This document shows positions 7,950 to 18,164 of a DNA stretch of 64,000 nucleotides, in pieces (within the stretch, counting starts at the first letter, position 1; the number at the start of each line of letters is the position of its first letter). The stretch lies in the NCBI RefSeq assembly GCF_022836495.1, contig NZ_BQXM01000003.1, positions 127,843 to 191,842 on the forward strand, in the 5' to 3' direction. A program made the translations under genes and the position numbers. Origin of the DNA: Desulforhabdus sp. TSK (GTDB lineage Bacteria; Desulfobacterota; Syntrophobacteria; Syntrophobacterales; Syntrophobacteraceae). The notes under the pieces were generated by a model. It worked only from the letters and a program-made list of their open reading frames with translations. It did not search any database and was not told the origin of the DNA.

Positions 7950-9548
7950 TCATTCCGGCAACCTGATCTGCTGCGGAGATTTGCCTGCCAGAACGCGTTG
8001 GACGCTCTCTGCCAGCGTGCGAAATATGATGGGCTTTTGGAGAATTTCTCGTATGCCGATAGCTCTGGCTTTCAATAGAGTTTTTTCATCGGCCAGGCCC
8101 GTACAAAGTACGATGGCTATACCGGGTCTGATGCGAAGGCATTGCGTCGCCATATCAAGACCTGTCATTTCCGGCATGGCCAGGTCCGCGATGATGAGAT
8201 CAAACTCACCCGGTTGCTCGGTGAACATCTTCAAGGCCTGGACGCTGCTGTTCAGCCCCAAAACACGATACCCCAGGTGCGTCAGCATCTTTTTCCCAAT
8301 ATCCACCAGGGCTGGTTCATCATCCACCAGGAGAATGCGCTGCGAGCCGCTTGGGAGCGGAGTCGTCGCTGCCCTTTCCAACTCGGCAGCAGGTAAAATC
8401 CTGGGCAATACCACGTGAAAAGCGGCTTTCTGATCCAGCGTATTGTCCGCACGGATATCTCCGCCCAGACCCTTTGCGATCTCAACCGCTTCATCAAGTC
8501 CAACTCCCATCGAGCAGTAGTCTTCCACGTCGATACGCCCGGGATCAAAGCCTCCATCGAGCAGATCGAGATCGGCTCGATCCCCCGGATAGGTGAGCGT
8601 CATCTCCAGATAGAGCCCTTCAGGCAGGCCGGGGTAGAGGAAAGAGAATTTTTCATTGTAACGAACCTCGTCGAGGCCAATCTGCAGTGCCCCCCCCTTT
8701 TCACACATGGAGTCCGCGGCGTAAGAGCACAGAATCATGAGCAACTGGTGAATTTGAAAGGGGGAGGCCACCACGGTGTCCCATCCCGTGGGAGTTGCCT
8801 TGAGCTTTTCGTGGATGGGAATATGGGAGGGAATGGATGCCCTCAGGAACTTGAGGATTTCTTTGATGATGGGTATGAGCTGAATGGGCGATGAAGTCTC
8901 TTCACCCTTGCGACTGAAGGTCAAGATTTGTTTTACCAGATCCTTGGCTCGATAACCGGCTTTGAGAACCTCCTCGAGGTTCTGATGGAGGGAGGATCCC
9001 TCGGGCACATTCATGAGGGCCATTTGAGTATAGCCAAAAACAGCCGACAAAATATTATTGAAATCATGAGCTATTCCTGCCGTCATCGTTGCAATGGCCT
9101 GCATTTTGTTGACAGCTTGAAATTGTTTCCGAAGGCGCTTCTCCTCTGCCGCATCCCTGACGATTCCTTCAAAGCCCACGATCCTGCCGGATTCGTCTTT
9201 AACGGCTACCGCATTTTCTTCGATCCAGATTCTGTGGCCGCTGTTGTGAGTCCACAAAGTTTCAAAACTGAATACCTGCCCTTCCAGTTCCATCTGCTTC
9301 CACCAACCCTCATTAGAGGTTGAATCCGCGTTGAGACTGAAGCGGTTGACATTCAACAGGGCGCCACGGTTCTCGTAGCCGAGCAATTTGATCAGGGCAT
9401 CATTCACGTCGCTGAAGCGGCCCTCACCATTCGCGCGATAAATCCCCAAGGGAGCACGCTGGAAGAGATCCGTGAATCGCCACTCGGTAGGCAAGGCAGA
9501 GTGCGGGGAATTGGAGGGAAAAGATTGATCAGCAACTTCTTTTTGCAT
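7950..9548 (-). CDS. PAS hybrid histidine kinase with degenerate ATPase domain
   Basis: A soluble-looking 532-residue hybrid kinase. PAS domain about residues 25-135, dimerisation/phosphoacceptor segment with His161 in TAGIAHDFNNILS, a C-terminal ATPase-like region about 255-385, and a receiver about 403-525 with Asp455 in LIIADLAMPEM. The ATPase region has lost key residues: the N-box reads MILCSYAADSM where both Asn are expected, the D-x-G-x-G box is absent around 317-330, and only a partial glycine-rich box (SMGVGLDEAVEIAKG) remains. It may be a pseudokinase that binds or relays phosphate without using ATP. It sits immediately upstream of the HD-GYP regulator. Confidence 0.88.
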   Translation of the reverse strand: MQKEVADQSFPSNSPHSALPTEWRFTDLFQRAPLGIYRANGEGRFSDVNDALIKLLGYENRGALLNVNRFSLNADSTSNEGWWKQMELEGQVFSFETLWTHNSGHRIWIEENAVAVKDESGRIVGFEGIVRDAAEEKRLRKQFQAVNKMQAIATMTAGIAHDFNNILSAVFGYTQMALMNVPEGSSLHQNLEEVLKAGYRAKDLVKQILTFSRKGEETSSPIQLIPIIKEILKFLRASIPSHIPIHEKLKATPTGWDTVVASPFQIHQLLMILCSYAADSMCEKGGALQIGLDEVRYNEKFSFLYPGLPEGLYLEMTLTYPGDRADLDLLDGGFDPGRIDVEDYCSMGVGLDEAVEIAKGLGGDIRADNTLDQKAAFHVVLPRILPAAELERAATTPLPSGSQRILLVDDEPALVDIGKKMLTHLGYRVLGLNSSVQALKMFTEQPGEFDLIIADLAMPEMTGLDMATQCLRIRPGIAIVLCTGLADEKTLLKARAIGIREILQKPIIFRTLAESVQRVLAGKSPQQIRLPE

Positions 9549-9817
9549 TCGAAGTCCTTATGCCTGGCCCATTCGGTGCGGCGAGGACACGCTCTTCCCC
9601 CGATGAACGAAAGGTCCACGGCATTCTCATCAAGTCAGCAAACTTGCATCTGAGGCCATAACAGCCAGAAATATCCCTGCTATGCATGCCCCAAGATGCG
9701 CGAGCTTCCTCTTGCCTTCGGCAATCGAACGAAATTGCTTAAATCAAAATTGGTGCCGGGATGGAGGCGAAGATCACATGAAACCTCCAACACCCGCTAA
9801 CAGGTATTTCCATGATG

Positions 9818-10768
9818 TCATTTTTCGAATTCCGTTCCAGCTTCCCCCTGCAGTGCGGACTGGATGTCTTCAATGGAGGCAATGACAGCGCGTTTTCCTC
9901 CGTTTTCCAGGAATTGGATGGCGGCTTCGACCTTTGGCCCCATGGAACCTTCCGGAAATTCACCTTCCGTCAAATACCTGCGAGCATCCTGCAATCCAAG
10001 GCGCCGGAGAAAATGCTCCCCGGATTTGCCATAGGACAGGGCAACCCCCGGTACATCCGTAGCCATGATAAACAGATCGGCTCCGATTTCCTCCGCCAGC
10101 TTTGCACTGGCAAGATCCTTGTCGATCACCGCATCAATCCCGTGAAACATGCGGCTTTCCTTGATCACGGGGATTCCACCGCCTCCACACGAGATGACGA
10201 TGAAGCCCATTTCGATGAGGGCATCGATTTCACGTTTTTCCACGATGCTGATGGGTTTCGGAGAAGCGACAACCCTTCGATAGCCCTTGGATGTTTTTAC
10301 CGTGAGGTAAGGAAGTCCGGCCGCCACCTCTTCTGTAAAAGCCGGTCCAATGGGCTTTGAGGGATGCTGAAAAGCGGGATCATGCTCATCGACCAGAACG
10401 TAGCTGAGGACCGTCAGGAACCGTTGTTCGATATCCAGGCCAAGCTTCATGAGCTCATTGTCAAGGGTCGATTCTATCATATAACCGATTTGACCCTGAG
10501 TCTGCGCCACCAGGATCTCCAGGGGAAGACGGGGAAGGGCATCGCAGCATTCCTGCTGCAGCAGAAGGTTGCCCACCTGGGGGCCATTGCCATGGGTAAT
10601 GACAATGCGATAGTCACGCGAAAGATGAGCGACCTGGCTCAGTGGAATTCTGAGATTCTTGAACTGCTCCTGGACGCTACCCACCTCTCCCTTGCGGATC
10701 AGCGCATTGCCACCCAGGGCCACCACCAAAATATCTTTCTTCGACGGACTGTGGGCAGGCCTTTTCAT
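9818..10768 (-). CDS. arcC: Carbamate kinase
   Basis: Amino-acid-kinase-fold enzyme that interconverts carbamoyl phosphate plus ADP and carbamate plus ATP. Motifs: VVALGGNALIRKG at the N terminus, THGNGPQVGNLLLQQ, VISCGGGGIPV, GIDAVIDKDLAS and TDVPGVAL. About 316 residues, full length for ArcC. ATG at 10768 chosen over an upstream TTG at 10783. It follows a dehydrogenase gene with a 33-base gap and probably shares its transcript. No ornithine carbamoyltransferase or arginine deiminase is visible here, so its carbamoyl-phosphate source is unclear. Confidence 0.93.
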   Translation of the reverse strand: MKRPAHSPSKKDILVVALGGNALIRKGEVGSVQEQFKNLRIPLSQVAHLSRDYRIVITHGNGPQVGNLLLQQECCDALPRLPLEILVAQTQGQIGYMIESTLDNELMKLGLDIEQRFLTVLSYVLVDEHDPAFQHPSKPIGPAFTEEVAAGLPYLTVKTSKGYRRVVASPKPISIVEKREIDALIEMGFIVISCGGGGIPVIKESRMFHGIDAVIDKDLASAKLAEEIGADLFIMATDVPGVALSYGKSGEHFLRRLGLQDARRYLTEGEFPEGSMGPKVEAAIQFLENGGKRAVIASIEDIQSALQGEAGTEFEK

Positions 10769-10801
10769 GAGATGATCCCACAAAGACTGTTCCGGCTGTC
10801 T

Positions 10802-11722
10802 TTAACCGCGCCGGCCGCTCAACTGTTCCAGGGCCAGCATGAGGGCCTGGGTGCCGCTCTTCCCGTGCCCCTGCGCTTTGACTGCCAGATAGAGTTGATG
10901 CACCAGGGCAAGGCCCGGGAGCACGATTCCCATGGCTGCCGCCTCTTTCAGAGCGATGCCCATATCCTTGATGAAGTGCTCCACGAAAAAACCCGGATTG
11001 AAATCTCTCCTGAGGATACGGGGAGCCAGGTTATCCAGGCTCCAGCAACCCGCGGCACCGCCTGCGATGGAGCGAAGGGTCTGATCCAGATCCAGTCCCG
11101 CCTGGTGTCCATAGAGCAACGCCTCGCACACACCGATCATCGTTCCGGCAATTACAACTTGATTGCACATTTTTGTATGTTGCCCCGTTCCCGGAGCCCC
11201 TTGGAAGACGATATTTTTCCCCATTGCCTGGAGCAGGGGCAAAACCCTCTCAAAGGTTTCCAACTCTCCGCCAACCATGATGGAAAGTGAGGCATTGCGT
11301 GCTCCGACGTCCCCCCCCGATACCGGAGCATCCAGAGCATGCACCCCTTTTTGCCGGGCGACCTGGTAAATTTCACGGCTCAGGGCCGGTTCCGTGGTCG
11401 TCATGTCCACGAGGATATCCCCCGCCTTTGCCCCCTGCAGAATGCCCGACTCCCCCAGATACACTTCCCGCACATCCTGAGGGTATCCCACCATGGTGAA
11501 GACAACGGAAGAGCTCCTGGCCACCTGGCAGGGAGATTCCGCCCACATCCCCCCCGCAGAGAGGAGAGGTTGAGCCTTATCCCGGGTGCGGCTGTACACC
11601 GTGAGCCGGTAGCCCTCCTGCAGGAGATGCGCGCACATGGAAAGTCCCATGACGCCGGTCCCAATCCAGCCGATAGGGGTATTCTGTGTCACTGATCCTC
11701 GTTTTGGAGCTTCATCGGTCAT
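10802..11722 (-). CDS. NAD-binding beta-hydroxyacid dehydrogenase (HIBADH/GarR family)
   Basis: Oxidoreductase of the 3-hydroxyisobutyrate/tartronate-semialdehyde reductase family. The Rossmann loop [10 protein letters not shown] is near residue 17, the substrate motif [13 protein letters not shown] near 130 and the catalytic Lys segment GQHTKMCNQ near 178, with [20 protein letters not shown] typical of the C-terminal all-helical domain. 306 residues, normal. The substrate cannot be told from sequence. It lies between a COG2403-type NTPase and carbamate kinase on the minus strand, an arrangement that suggests a shared catabolic route. Confidence 0.88.
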   Translation of the reverse strand: MTDEAPKRGSVTQNTPIGWIGTGVMGLSMCAHLLQEGYRLTVYSRTRDKAQPLLSAGGMWAESPCQVARSSSVVFTMVGYPQDVREVYLGESGILQGAKAGDILVDMTTTEPALSREIYQVARQKGVHALDAPVSGGDVGARNASLSIMVGGELETFERVLPLLQAMGKNIVFQGAPGTGQHTKMCNQVVIAGTMIGVCEALLYGHQAGLDLDQTLRSIAGGAAGCWSLDNLAPRILRRDFNPGFFVEHFIKDMGIALKEAAAMGIVLPGLALVHQLYLAVKAQGHGKSGTQALMLALEQLSGRRG

Positions 11723-11746
11723 GGTGCGATCCTTTGGTAATTTGCA

Positions 11747-13081
11747 TTAGAAGGCTCCCTGAGCCCGAATCCGCCTCAACAGAACCTCCTCCAGAAAAGG
11801 AGAAGAATGATCCTTGTATTCGTATCGTACTCTCAGTGTCGGCTTGTTGATAGTCAAAAGATGCCCCAGATGGATAGGAGTCGCAAAAAGGACGAGATCG
11901 CAGGACGCGGCATTGACTGTTGCCTGCAGGTCGGCGACCTGCCGACTGCTGTAACCCATGGCGGGAAGGGCGTTCTGGATGTGAGGATACTGCTGCAGGA
12001 CCTCGCCGATGCTGCCTTGAGCGTATGGGTGTACATCGACGATCTCGGCGGCTCCAAATTGACGCGCTGCAATCGTTGCGGCGCCAAAGGGCATTCCTCC
12101 GTGGGTCAAAGTCGGACCATCCTCCACTACCAGGACCCTCTTGCCCTGGATCTGATCCGGATTGTCCACAGAGACAGGGGATTCAGCCAGGACGATTTCG
12201 GCCTTTGGAGCGAAGCGCTCGATGTTCTTTCGCACCTCTTCCACATCTTCAGGCAATGCAGTATCGATCTTGTTGATGAGGGCGATATTCGCCATCAGCA
12301 GGTTGGTTTCTCCGGGATAGTAGAGCAGTTCATGCCCCGCACGGTGAGGGTCGAACACGACCACATGAACGTCCGGGTAGAAGAAGGGCGTATCGTTGTT
12401 CCCCCCGTCCCACACAATGACATGGCAAGGGCTTTCCTCCTCGGCCGACCTGAGGATCCGCTCATAATCCACCCCCGCATAAACCACAATTCCCATGTCA
12501 ATGAGGGGCTCATATTCTTCCCGCTCTTCAATTGTACAGTGATGGAGATCGAAATCGTCATACGATGAAAACCGCTGAACCACCTGTTTTGTCAGGTCTC
12601 CGTATGGCATGGGGTGGCGAACCACCACCGCCTGTTTTCCATGCTTTTGCAAAATACGGCAGATCTTGCGGGTAGTTTGGGATTTTCCGCAGCCGGTACG
12701 CACGGCGCAAACGGCAATGACGGGCTTCTTTCCTTTGAGCATCGTATAGGTGGCGCCCAGGAGAATAAAGTCCGCCCCCTCGGACATGGCAATGGAGGCC
12801 TTGTGCATCACTTCAACATGAGAAACGTCGCTGTAGGAAAAAGCAACCAGGTCCACGCGGTTGTCGCGGATGATCTTCGCCATTTCTCTTTCGGGGTGGA
12901 TGGGAATGCCTCGAGGATACAACCTGCCGGCCAGTTCCGGGGGATAGAAACGTCCTTCGATATCCGGTATCTGAGCGGCTGTGAAGGCCACAACCTCATA
13001 CCGCGTATTTTCTTTGAAATAGACATTGAAATTGTGGAAATCTCGGCCGGCTGCGCCGACGATGATCACCTTTTCCACCAT
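11747..13081 (-). CDS. COG2403 family NTPase (cyclic 2,3-diphosphoglycerate synthetase-like)
   Basis: A 444-residue P-loop protein. The N-terminal region (VIIVGAAGRDFHNFNVYFK) is the family hallmark; a P-loop VCAVRTGCGKSQT lies near residues 123-135, followed by IVWDGGNNDTPF, ANIALINKID and VVEDGPTLTHGGM. Relatives are annotated as predicted GTPases or cyclic 2,3-diphosphoglycerate synthetase, an archaeal osmolyte enzyme; the bacterial role is not established as far as I know. It is first in a three-gene minus-strand set with the dehydrogenase and arcC. Confidence 0.78.
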   Translation of the reverse strand: MVEKVIIVGAAGRDFHNFNVYFKENTRYEVVAFTAAQIPDIEGRFYPPELAGRLYPRGIPIHPEREMAKIIRDNRVDLVAFSYSDVSHVEVMHKASIAMSEGADFILLGATYTMLKGKKPVIAVCAVRTGCGKSQTTRKICRILQKHGKQAVVVRHPMPYGDLTKQVVQRFSSYDDFDLHHCTIEEREEYEPLIDMGIVVYAGVDYERILRSAEEESPCHVIVWDGGNNDTPFFYPDVHVVVFDPHRAGHELLYYPGETNLLMANIALINKIDTALPEDVEEVRKNIERFAPKAEIVLAESPVSVDNPDQIQGKRVLVVEDGPTLTHGGMPFGAATIAARQFGAAEIVDVHPYAQGSIGEVLQQYPHIQNALPAMGYSSRQVADLQATVNAASCDLVLFATPIHLGHLLTINKPTLRVRYEYKDHSSPFLEEVLLRRIRAQGAF

Positions 13082-13215
13082 GACTGTCCCCTTTCATTGA
13101 AGAAACCAGGCAGAGCAGCACTTGCATGACCAGGAGCATTCTACAGGAAAGATAACATGTTGCGACGGGGTATTTTCAGAATGATGGGAAGAGGTGGAAC
13201 CCTGTCCCGGCCCCG

Positions 13216-13908
13216 TCAGGAGGGCTCACGGGAGGAGCCGTATCTCCAGGGAGGTGATTGATCCAGTGATCTTTCAAGGCGCAGCAGGAATTCTTCCCTG
13301 GGGATTTCACGAGCGCCGAGACTCTGAAGATGGGATGTGGTTACCTGGCAATCGATCAACTCGAACTGAAGATCCTGGAGATCCCGCACCATTTGCACGA
13401 AGGCTACCTTCGAGGCGTCCGTCTTTTCCGTAAACATGGATTCCCCAAAAAAGACCTTTCCCAGGACAACTCCATAGAGCCCTCCCACAAGTCGCCCTTC
13501 ATGCCAGCTTTCCACAGAATGAGCATACCCCATCTTGTGAAGCTGGTGGTAGGCCTGAATCATCTTCGGCAAAAGCCAGGTGTCCTCCCCCTTCTTCGTG
13601 CGCACATCGGCGCAGCGCTGGATGACCTGTCGAAAGGCTTTATCCCACGTCACGTAAAAGGTCCCCTTCCTTATGACGCGCTGCAGGCTCCTGGCGATTT
13701 TTAATTCTTCGGGAAAAAGAACCAGCCGCGGGTCGGGGGACCACCACAAGATAGGAGCTCCCTTGGAAAACCAGGGGAATATCCCCATACGGTAGGCAAG
13801 AATCAAACGCTCTGGAGATAAATCCCCCCCCACCGCCAGCAAGCCATCCTGCTCTGCAAGCTCACACGGTGGAAAGAGAAGCTCCTCACTCAAGCGAAAA
13901 ACCGGCAT
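13216..13908 (-). CDS. aat: Leucyl/phenylalanyl-tRNA--protein transferase
   Basis: Transfers Leu or Phe from aminoacyl-tRNA to proteins bearing N-terminal basic residues, creating N-degrons for ClpS-ClpAP. Signatures: GLLAVGGDLSPERLILAYR, GIFPWFSKGAPILWWSPDPR, HSVESWHEGRLVGGLYG and FFGESMF. 230 residues, full length. It follows clpA by 17 bases on the same strand, so substrate tagging, recognition (ClpS) and unfolding (ClpA) appear to share one operon. Confidence 0.95.
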   Translation of the reverse strand: MPVFRLSEELLFPPCELAEQDGLLAVGGDLSPERLILAYRMGIFPWFSKGAPILWWSPDPRLVLFPEELKIARSLQRVIRKGTFYVTWDKAFRQVIQRCADVRTKKGEDTWLLPKMIQAYHQLHKMGYAHSVESWHEGRLVGGLYGVVLGKVFFGESMFTEKTDASKVAFVQMVRDLQDLQFELIDCQVTTSHLQSLGAREIPREEFLLRLERSLDQSPPWRYGSSREPS

Positions 13909-13925
13909 GATCGTTCACTCAGGGA

Positions 13926-16280
13926 TCAGGCAGGAGCCGCAGCGGTGGGTGCGCTCTTTGCCTTCACCGGCTCATTTCTTGACTTCACAAACTCAAAGGT
14001 GAGGTTTTGGCTCTTCACGACCTCTTCGCCGAGACTCGAAAAATCCTCGGGACGGTCAATACGCACGGTACCCCCTTCCTGCAACAGACCGAAAAGAATT
14101 TCTTCCGCCAGGATGTCCTTGACCTCCGACTGGATCAGGCGCGCCAGGGGACGAGCGCCGAAAACCGGATCGTAACCCTTCTCGGCAAGCCAGAGCCGGG
14201 CTGCAGGAGTCAGCTCCAGGCGGACCTTCTTTTCCGTCAACTGTGTCTCCATCTCCTGGATGAATTTGTCGACAATCTTTTCCATGATGTCGATGGAAAG
14301 ACCGTTGAAGGATATGATGGCGTCGAGTCGGTTCCTGAATTCGGGACTGAACAGGTTTTCTACCGCTTTCATGCCCTTGCTCGCACGGGTGTCCGTTTCA
14401 TCGGCACTGAACCCGATGGACGCACTGGACATTTCACGAGCGCCGGCATTGGAGGTCATGAGCAGCACAACGTTGCGAAAATCCGCCTTTTTCCCATTGT
14501 TGTCCGTCAGGGTGGCATGGTCCATGACCTGGAGCAGAATACTGAAGAGATCCGGATGGGCCTTTTCGATCTCATCCAAAAGCAGCACGGTATAGGGTTG
14601 TTTACGGATGGCGTCCGTCAGCAGTCCCCCCTGGTCGAAACCGATATAGCCGGGAGGAGCGCCGATGAGTCGGGCCACGGTATGCTTTTCCATGTACTCG
14701 CTCATGTCGAACCGCAGGAAGTTGACTCCCAGCACCCGCGCCAACTGCTTGGCCACCTCTGTTTTCCCAACTCCCGTCGGCCCGATGAGGAGAAATGATC
14801 CAATGGGTTTTTCAGGGATTCTGAGCCCAGCCCGGGAACGTTTTATGGCCCGTGTCAAAGCTTCCACAGCTTCCTCCTGGCCAAAAACACTCCGGGTCAT
14901 CTCCTCTTTCAGGTTCTGCAGCCTCAACTGATCCGACGACGATACACTGCGGGGAGGGATCTTGGCGATGCGCGCCACCACCTGCTCGATGTCCTTGGGC
15001 CCCACCACGCGCCTCAAACGCTTGTCCTTCTTCAACAGAAGGCTCGCTCCCGTTTCGTCGATCACGTCGATAGCCTTGTCCGGGAGGTAGCGGTCGTTGA
15101 TGTGCCGATTCGACAGTTCGGCAGCGGCACGCAGCGCGGCATCGGTGTAGCGGACGTTGTGATGCTTCTCGTAGGATGCTTTCAGCCCCAGGAGGATCTG
15201 GTAGGTCTCGTCCACGGAAGGCTCGCGGATCTCGATGCGCTGGAACCGGCGGCTCAAGGCCCGGTCCTTTTCAAAGTGGTTCTTGTACTCCTCGTAGGTC
15301 GTAGATCCTATGCAACGGAAACCGCCCACCGCCAGAACCGGCTTCAGAATATTGGAGGCATCCATGGACCCGCCGCTCGTGGCTCCAGCCCCCACGACTG
15401 TATGGATCTCGTCAATAAAAAGGATGGCTCCAGGCTTTTTCTTCATCTCCTGGATCACCCCTTTGAGGCGCGCTTCAAAATCACCCCGGAACTTGGTCCC
15501 GGCCAGAAGGGCCCCCATATCGAGAGCGTAGATCTCCACTCCAAGGAAGACCTCGGGGACCTTCCCCTGGTGAATCCTCAATGCCAGGCCCTCCGCGATG
15601 GCTGTTTTCCCGACGCCGGGATCCCCAACAAAGATGGGATTGTTCTTCGTGCGCCGTCCCAGGACCTGCAGTGTTCTCAAAATCTCATCTTCACGCCCGA
15701 TGAGGGGGTCGATCAATCCGTCAGCGGCCTTCTGAATGAGATTCACCGTAAAGCTCTCCAGGGCTCCGGCTTTGCGCGTCTCCTGCGGATTGCCCGGTCC
15801 GGCGGGAGGTGGAAGCCTTTCCTCGAAATCCTCTTCCTCCGGCTCACCCATTTTGGAAATTCCATGGGAGATATAGGTGAGGATGTCCAGCCGGGAAATC
15901 CCCTGGGATTTCAGAAAATAAACCGCATAGGAATTGTCTTCATAGAACATGGCGGCCAGGATGTCACCGGCATCCACTTCCTTCTTTTCTGCCCCATGCA
16001 CATGCATGATGGCGCGCTGGAGCACCCTCTGCACCCCCATGGTCTGGATGGGATCCTGTGTTTTGCCTTCCGGAAGGATTTCGACTCGTTCGGCGAGATA
16101 TTGCTCCAGTTGGGCCTTCAGCTTGTCCAAATCCGCACCACAATGATGCAGAATGCGCCTCCCCGTCTCATCGTGCAGAATGGCGTAGAGAATATGCTCC
16201 AGGGACAGGAATTCATGCCGCCGACTCTTGGCTTCTTTTATGGCTGCCGCAAAAGCGAGCTCTAGTTCTTTGTTGATCAT
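13926..16280 (-). CDS. clpA: ATP-dependent Clp protease ATP-binding subunit ClpA
   Basis: AAA+ unfoldase that feeds substrates to ClpP. 784 residues with the Clp N-domain (about 1-150), first AAA module with Walker [14 protein letters not shown] and Walker [15 protein letters not shown], and second AAA module with [13 protein letters not shown] and [13 protein letters not shown]. No long middle coiled-coil is present, which separates it from ClpB. ISFNGL near residue 660 lies in the usual area of the ClpP-docking loop but is not a clear IGL/F match. Its ATG directly follows the clpS stop (TAAATG), so the two are coupled; no clpP is nearby. Confidence 0.96.
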   Translation of the reverse strand: MINKELELAFAAAIKEAKSRRHEFLSLEHILYAILHDETGRRILHHCGADLDKLKAQLEQYLAERVEILPEGKTQDPIQTMGVQRVLQRAIMHVHGAEKKEVDAGDILAAMFYEDNSYAVYFLKSQGISRLDILTYISHGISKMGEPEEEDFEERLPPPAGPGNPQETRKAGALESFTVNLIQKAADGLIDPLIGREDEILRTLQVLGRRTKNNPIFVGDPGVGKTAIAEGLALRIHQGKVPEVFLGVEIYALDMGALLAGTKFRGDFEARLKGVIQEMKKKPGAILFIDEIHTVVGAGATSGGSMDASNILKPVLAVGGFRCIGSTTYEEYKNHFEKDRALSRRFQRIEIREPSVDETYQILLGLKASYEKHHNVRYTDAALRAAAELSNRHINDRYLPDKAIDVIDETGASLLLKKDKRLRRVVGPKDIEQVVARIAKIPPRSVSSSDQLRLQNLKEEMTRSVFGQEEAVEALTRAIKRSRAGLRIPEKPIGSFLLIGPTGVGKTEVAKQLARVLGVNFLRFDMSEYMEKHTVARLIGAPPGYIGFDQGGLLTDAIRKQPYTVLLLDEIEKAHPDLFSILLQVMDHATLTDNNGKKADFRNVVLLMTSNAGAREMSSASIGFSADETDTRASKGMKAVENLFSPEFRNRLDAIISFNGLSIDIMEKIVDKFIQEMETQLTEKKVRLELTPAARLWLAEKGYDPVFGARPLARLIQSEVKDILAEEILFGLLQEGGTVRIDRPEDFSSLGEEVVKSQNLTFEFVKSRNEPVKAKSAPTAAAPA

Positions 16281-16595
16281 TTATGCTTCTTCCATGCTGC
16301 ATTGTAATGGGAATCCATTTTTCCTTGCCAGATGATGCACCAGCTCAACTTTCGTTTCGGCAATTTCCGCCGGGAAGATTCCGCAAACTCCCGTTCCATT
16401 CTTATGGACCAACAACATGATATGTGTAGCCTCCGATGGGGATTTGTGGAAAACCTTCTGGAGAATCTCCACTACAAATTCCATCGTCGTATAGTCATCA
16501 TTATGAAGCAGAACCTTGAACATGGGAGGCTCTTCGAGCTCTTCCTCCAGGCCGCTTTGAAGCTCTTCCCCAAAATCCGGATGATGCTCGCTCAT
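16281..16595 (-). CDS. clpS: ATP-dependent Clp protease adaptor ClpS
   Basis: N-degron adaptor that delivers substrates with bulky hydrophobic N-terminal residues to ClpA. Core motifs: [20 protein letters not shown] (the degron-pocket NDD-T region), [17 protein letters not shown] and [14 protein letters not shown]. About 104 residues from the ATG at 16595, which has an AGGGGGG site; an in-frame ATG at 16667 would add a basic tail unlike the family. First gene of clpS-clpA-aat. Confidence 0.96.
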   Translation of the reverse strand: MSEHHPDFGEELQSGLEEELEEPPMFKVLLHNDDYTTMEFVVEILQKVFHKSPSEATHIMLLVHKNGTGVCGIFPAEIAETKVELVHHLARKNGFPLQCSMEEA

Positions 16596-16763
16596 CCTTT
16601 TCCCCCCTTGCCATGATACTTTATGCTGCTGACTCGATCTGCTTCTTGACCTTTTTCTAATAATCAAGAATAACTTTTTCCACTAAACTGTCAAGTTAGG
16701 GTCCTTCATGGCACCCTGCCGCAACACGCGTGGCCAGGAAAGTTCGAAAGGAGAAATATATCC

Positions 16764-17846
16764 ATGCCCGGCAACACATTCGGCCATCTCTTTCGCATCA
16801 CCACCTGGGGAGAATCTCATGGTCCGGCTCTCGGGGTCACGGTGGACGGATGCCCCCCCGGCATTCCCCTCGCCGTCGAAGACATCCAGAGGGACCTGGA
16901 GCGCCGCAGGCCCGGAAAACAGCTCACGTCCCCCCGCAAGGAGCCCGACCAGGTGGAAATCCTTTCAGGTGTCTTCGAGGGAGTCACCACGGGAACACCC
17001 CTGACGCTCATCATCTTCAACCGGGATGTGCGCAGCAAGGATTACAACGACATCGCACGCCTCTACCGACCGGGTCACGCGGACCGCACCTATCAGCAGA
17101 AATACGGGATCAGGGACTGGCGGGGTGGCGGGCGCAGCTCGGCCAGGGAGACCGCTGCACGGGTTGCAGCGGGAGCGGTAGCCCGAAAATTTCTTCAAGA
17201 CCGGGATATTTCCGTGAAGGCCTATACCCTTGCCTTGGGAGGCATCCACAGCCGGGAATTCCACTGGGAAGAAATCGACCGCAACCCGCTTTTCTGCCCT
17301 GACGCCCTGACTGCCGCGGCCATGGAAGAACGTCTGAAGGAAATAAGGGCCGAAGGAGATTCGGCGGGAGGCATTGTGGAAATTTGCGCCAAAGGATGCC
17401 CCGCCGGGCTGGGTGAGCCCGTGTTCGACAAGCTCGACGCCCGCCTGGCCATGGCGCTCATGTCCATCGGGGCCGTCAAAGGCGTGGAGATCGGCGAGGG
17501 ATTTGCCGCAGCGGACTTGAGGGGAAGTCAGAACAACGACCCCATCACTCCCGAGGGTTATGCCGGCAACCATGCCGGAGGAATATTGGGAGGAATATCG
17601 ACAGGCATGGATATCGTGGCGCGGGTAGCGGTGAAGCCCATCCCGTCCATTGCAAAGACTCAGCAGACGGTGGACAAAGACGGCAACCCCGTCCCCATCT
17701 CCATAAAAGGCAGGCACGATGTCTCGGCCATTCCTCGAATTATCCCCGTCTGTGAAGCCATGGTGCTTCTGACTCTGGCCGATTTCATGCTCTACCCGTC
17801 TCTGGATCCAGCAGGTGGATGGGGTTCAGGTCGGTACGGTTCATGA
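16764..17846 (+). CDS. aroC: Chorismate synthase
   Basis: Catalyses the last shikimate-pathway step, EPSP to chorismate, with reduced FMN. 360 residues. All three family signatures are visible: [14 protein letters not shown] at the N terminus, [14 protein letters not shown] and the [17 protein letters not shown] stretch in the middle, and [17 protein letters not shown] near the C terminus. An AAAGGAG site precedes the ATG. It is a single gene between a divergent clpS operon and an intergenic repeat cluster. Confidence 0.97.
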   Translation: MPGNTFGHLFRITTWGESHGPALGVTVDGCPPGIPLAVEDIQRDLERRRPGKQLTSPRKEPDQVEILSGVFEGVTTGTPLTLIIFNRDVRSKDYNDIARLYRPGHADRTYQQKYGIRDWRGGGRSSARETAARVAAGAVARKFLQDRDISVKAYTLALGGIHSREFHWEEIDRNPLFCPDALTAAAMEERLKEIRAEGDSAGGIVEICAKGCPAGLGEPVFDKLDARLAMALMSIGAVKGVEIGEGFAAADLRGSQNNDPITPEGYAGNHAGGILGGISTGMDIVARVAVKPIPSIAKTQQTVDKDGNPVPISIKGRHDVSAIPRIIPVCEAMVLLTLADFMLYPSLDPAGGWGSGRYGS

Positions 17847-17881
17847 GTCATCTATCATCGATGCCGATGAGATTCCGACTT

Positions 17882-17923
17882 TAGTACTTGAGCAGAAGTT
17901 ATTTAACATTTTTGAGCCTTGTT
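17882..17923 (+). repeat. Degenerate end of the 146-bp element family
   Basis: This stretch (AGTACTTGAGC, then TTATTTAACATTTTTGAGCC) resembles one end of the element at 46445 (AGTACCTGAGC, then ATTTCTTAACATTTTGTC). It looks like a solo, decayed terminus directly beside another element at 17927. Confidence 0.4.
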
Positions 17924-17926
17924 GAT

Positions 17927-18134
17927 TACGTCATTCCGGCATGCTTTTAGCCGGAATCCAGTCTCTGCGCTGACATGGATTCCGGCTTAAGGGTCATGAA
18001 CACGCTGGTGTTCGCCCGCATCAAATGAAATCCCCCCTGCCCCCCTTTGCCAAAGGGGGGAAAGGCAAGTCCTCTCCCTTTATCAAAGGGGGATTGAGGG
18101 GCATTTTCATAGTAAAAACTGCCGAAATGACGTA
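17927..18134. repeat. MITE-like element with terminal inverted repeats
   Basis: A non-coding block of about 208 bases downstream of aroC, bounded by TACGTCATTCCGGCA on the left and TGCCGAAATGACGTA on the right, inverted repeats matching at 14 of 15 positions. Inside are palindromes of the CATTCCGG/CCGGAAT type (17931-17990) and two copies of a CCCCCTTT..CAAAGGGGG palindrome (about 18037-18100). No coding potential. Such nested palindromes are typical of small non-autonomous repeat elements. Confidence 0.6.
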
Positions 18135-18164
18135 GAAGTTTTCGAAAACATGTGTTTGGACCAC

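Noticed and set aside
6892-8418. Long plus-strand open frame (508 codons)
   Set aside because: It is antisense to the HD-GYP and kinase genes, whose domain signatures are clear; its sequence has no motif.
15102-16265. 387-codon plus-strand open frame
   Set aside because: Antisense shadow of clpA.
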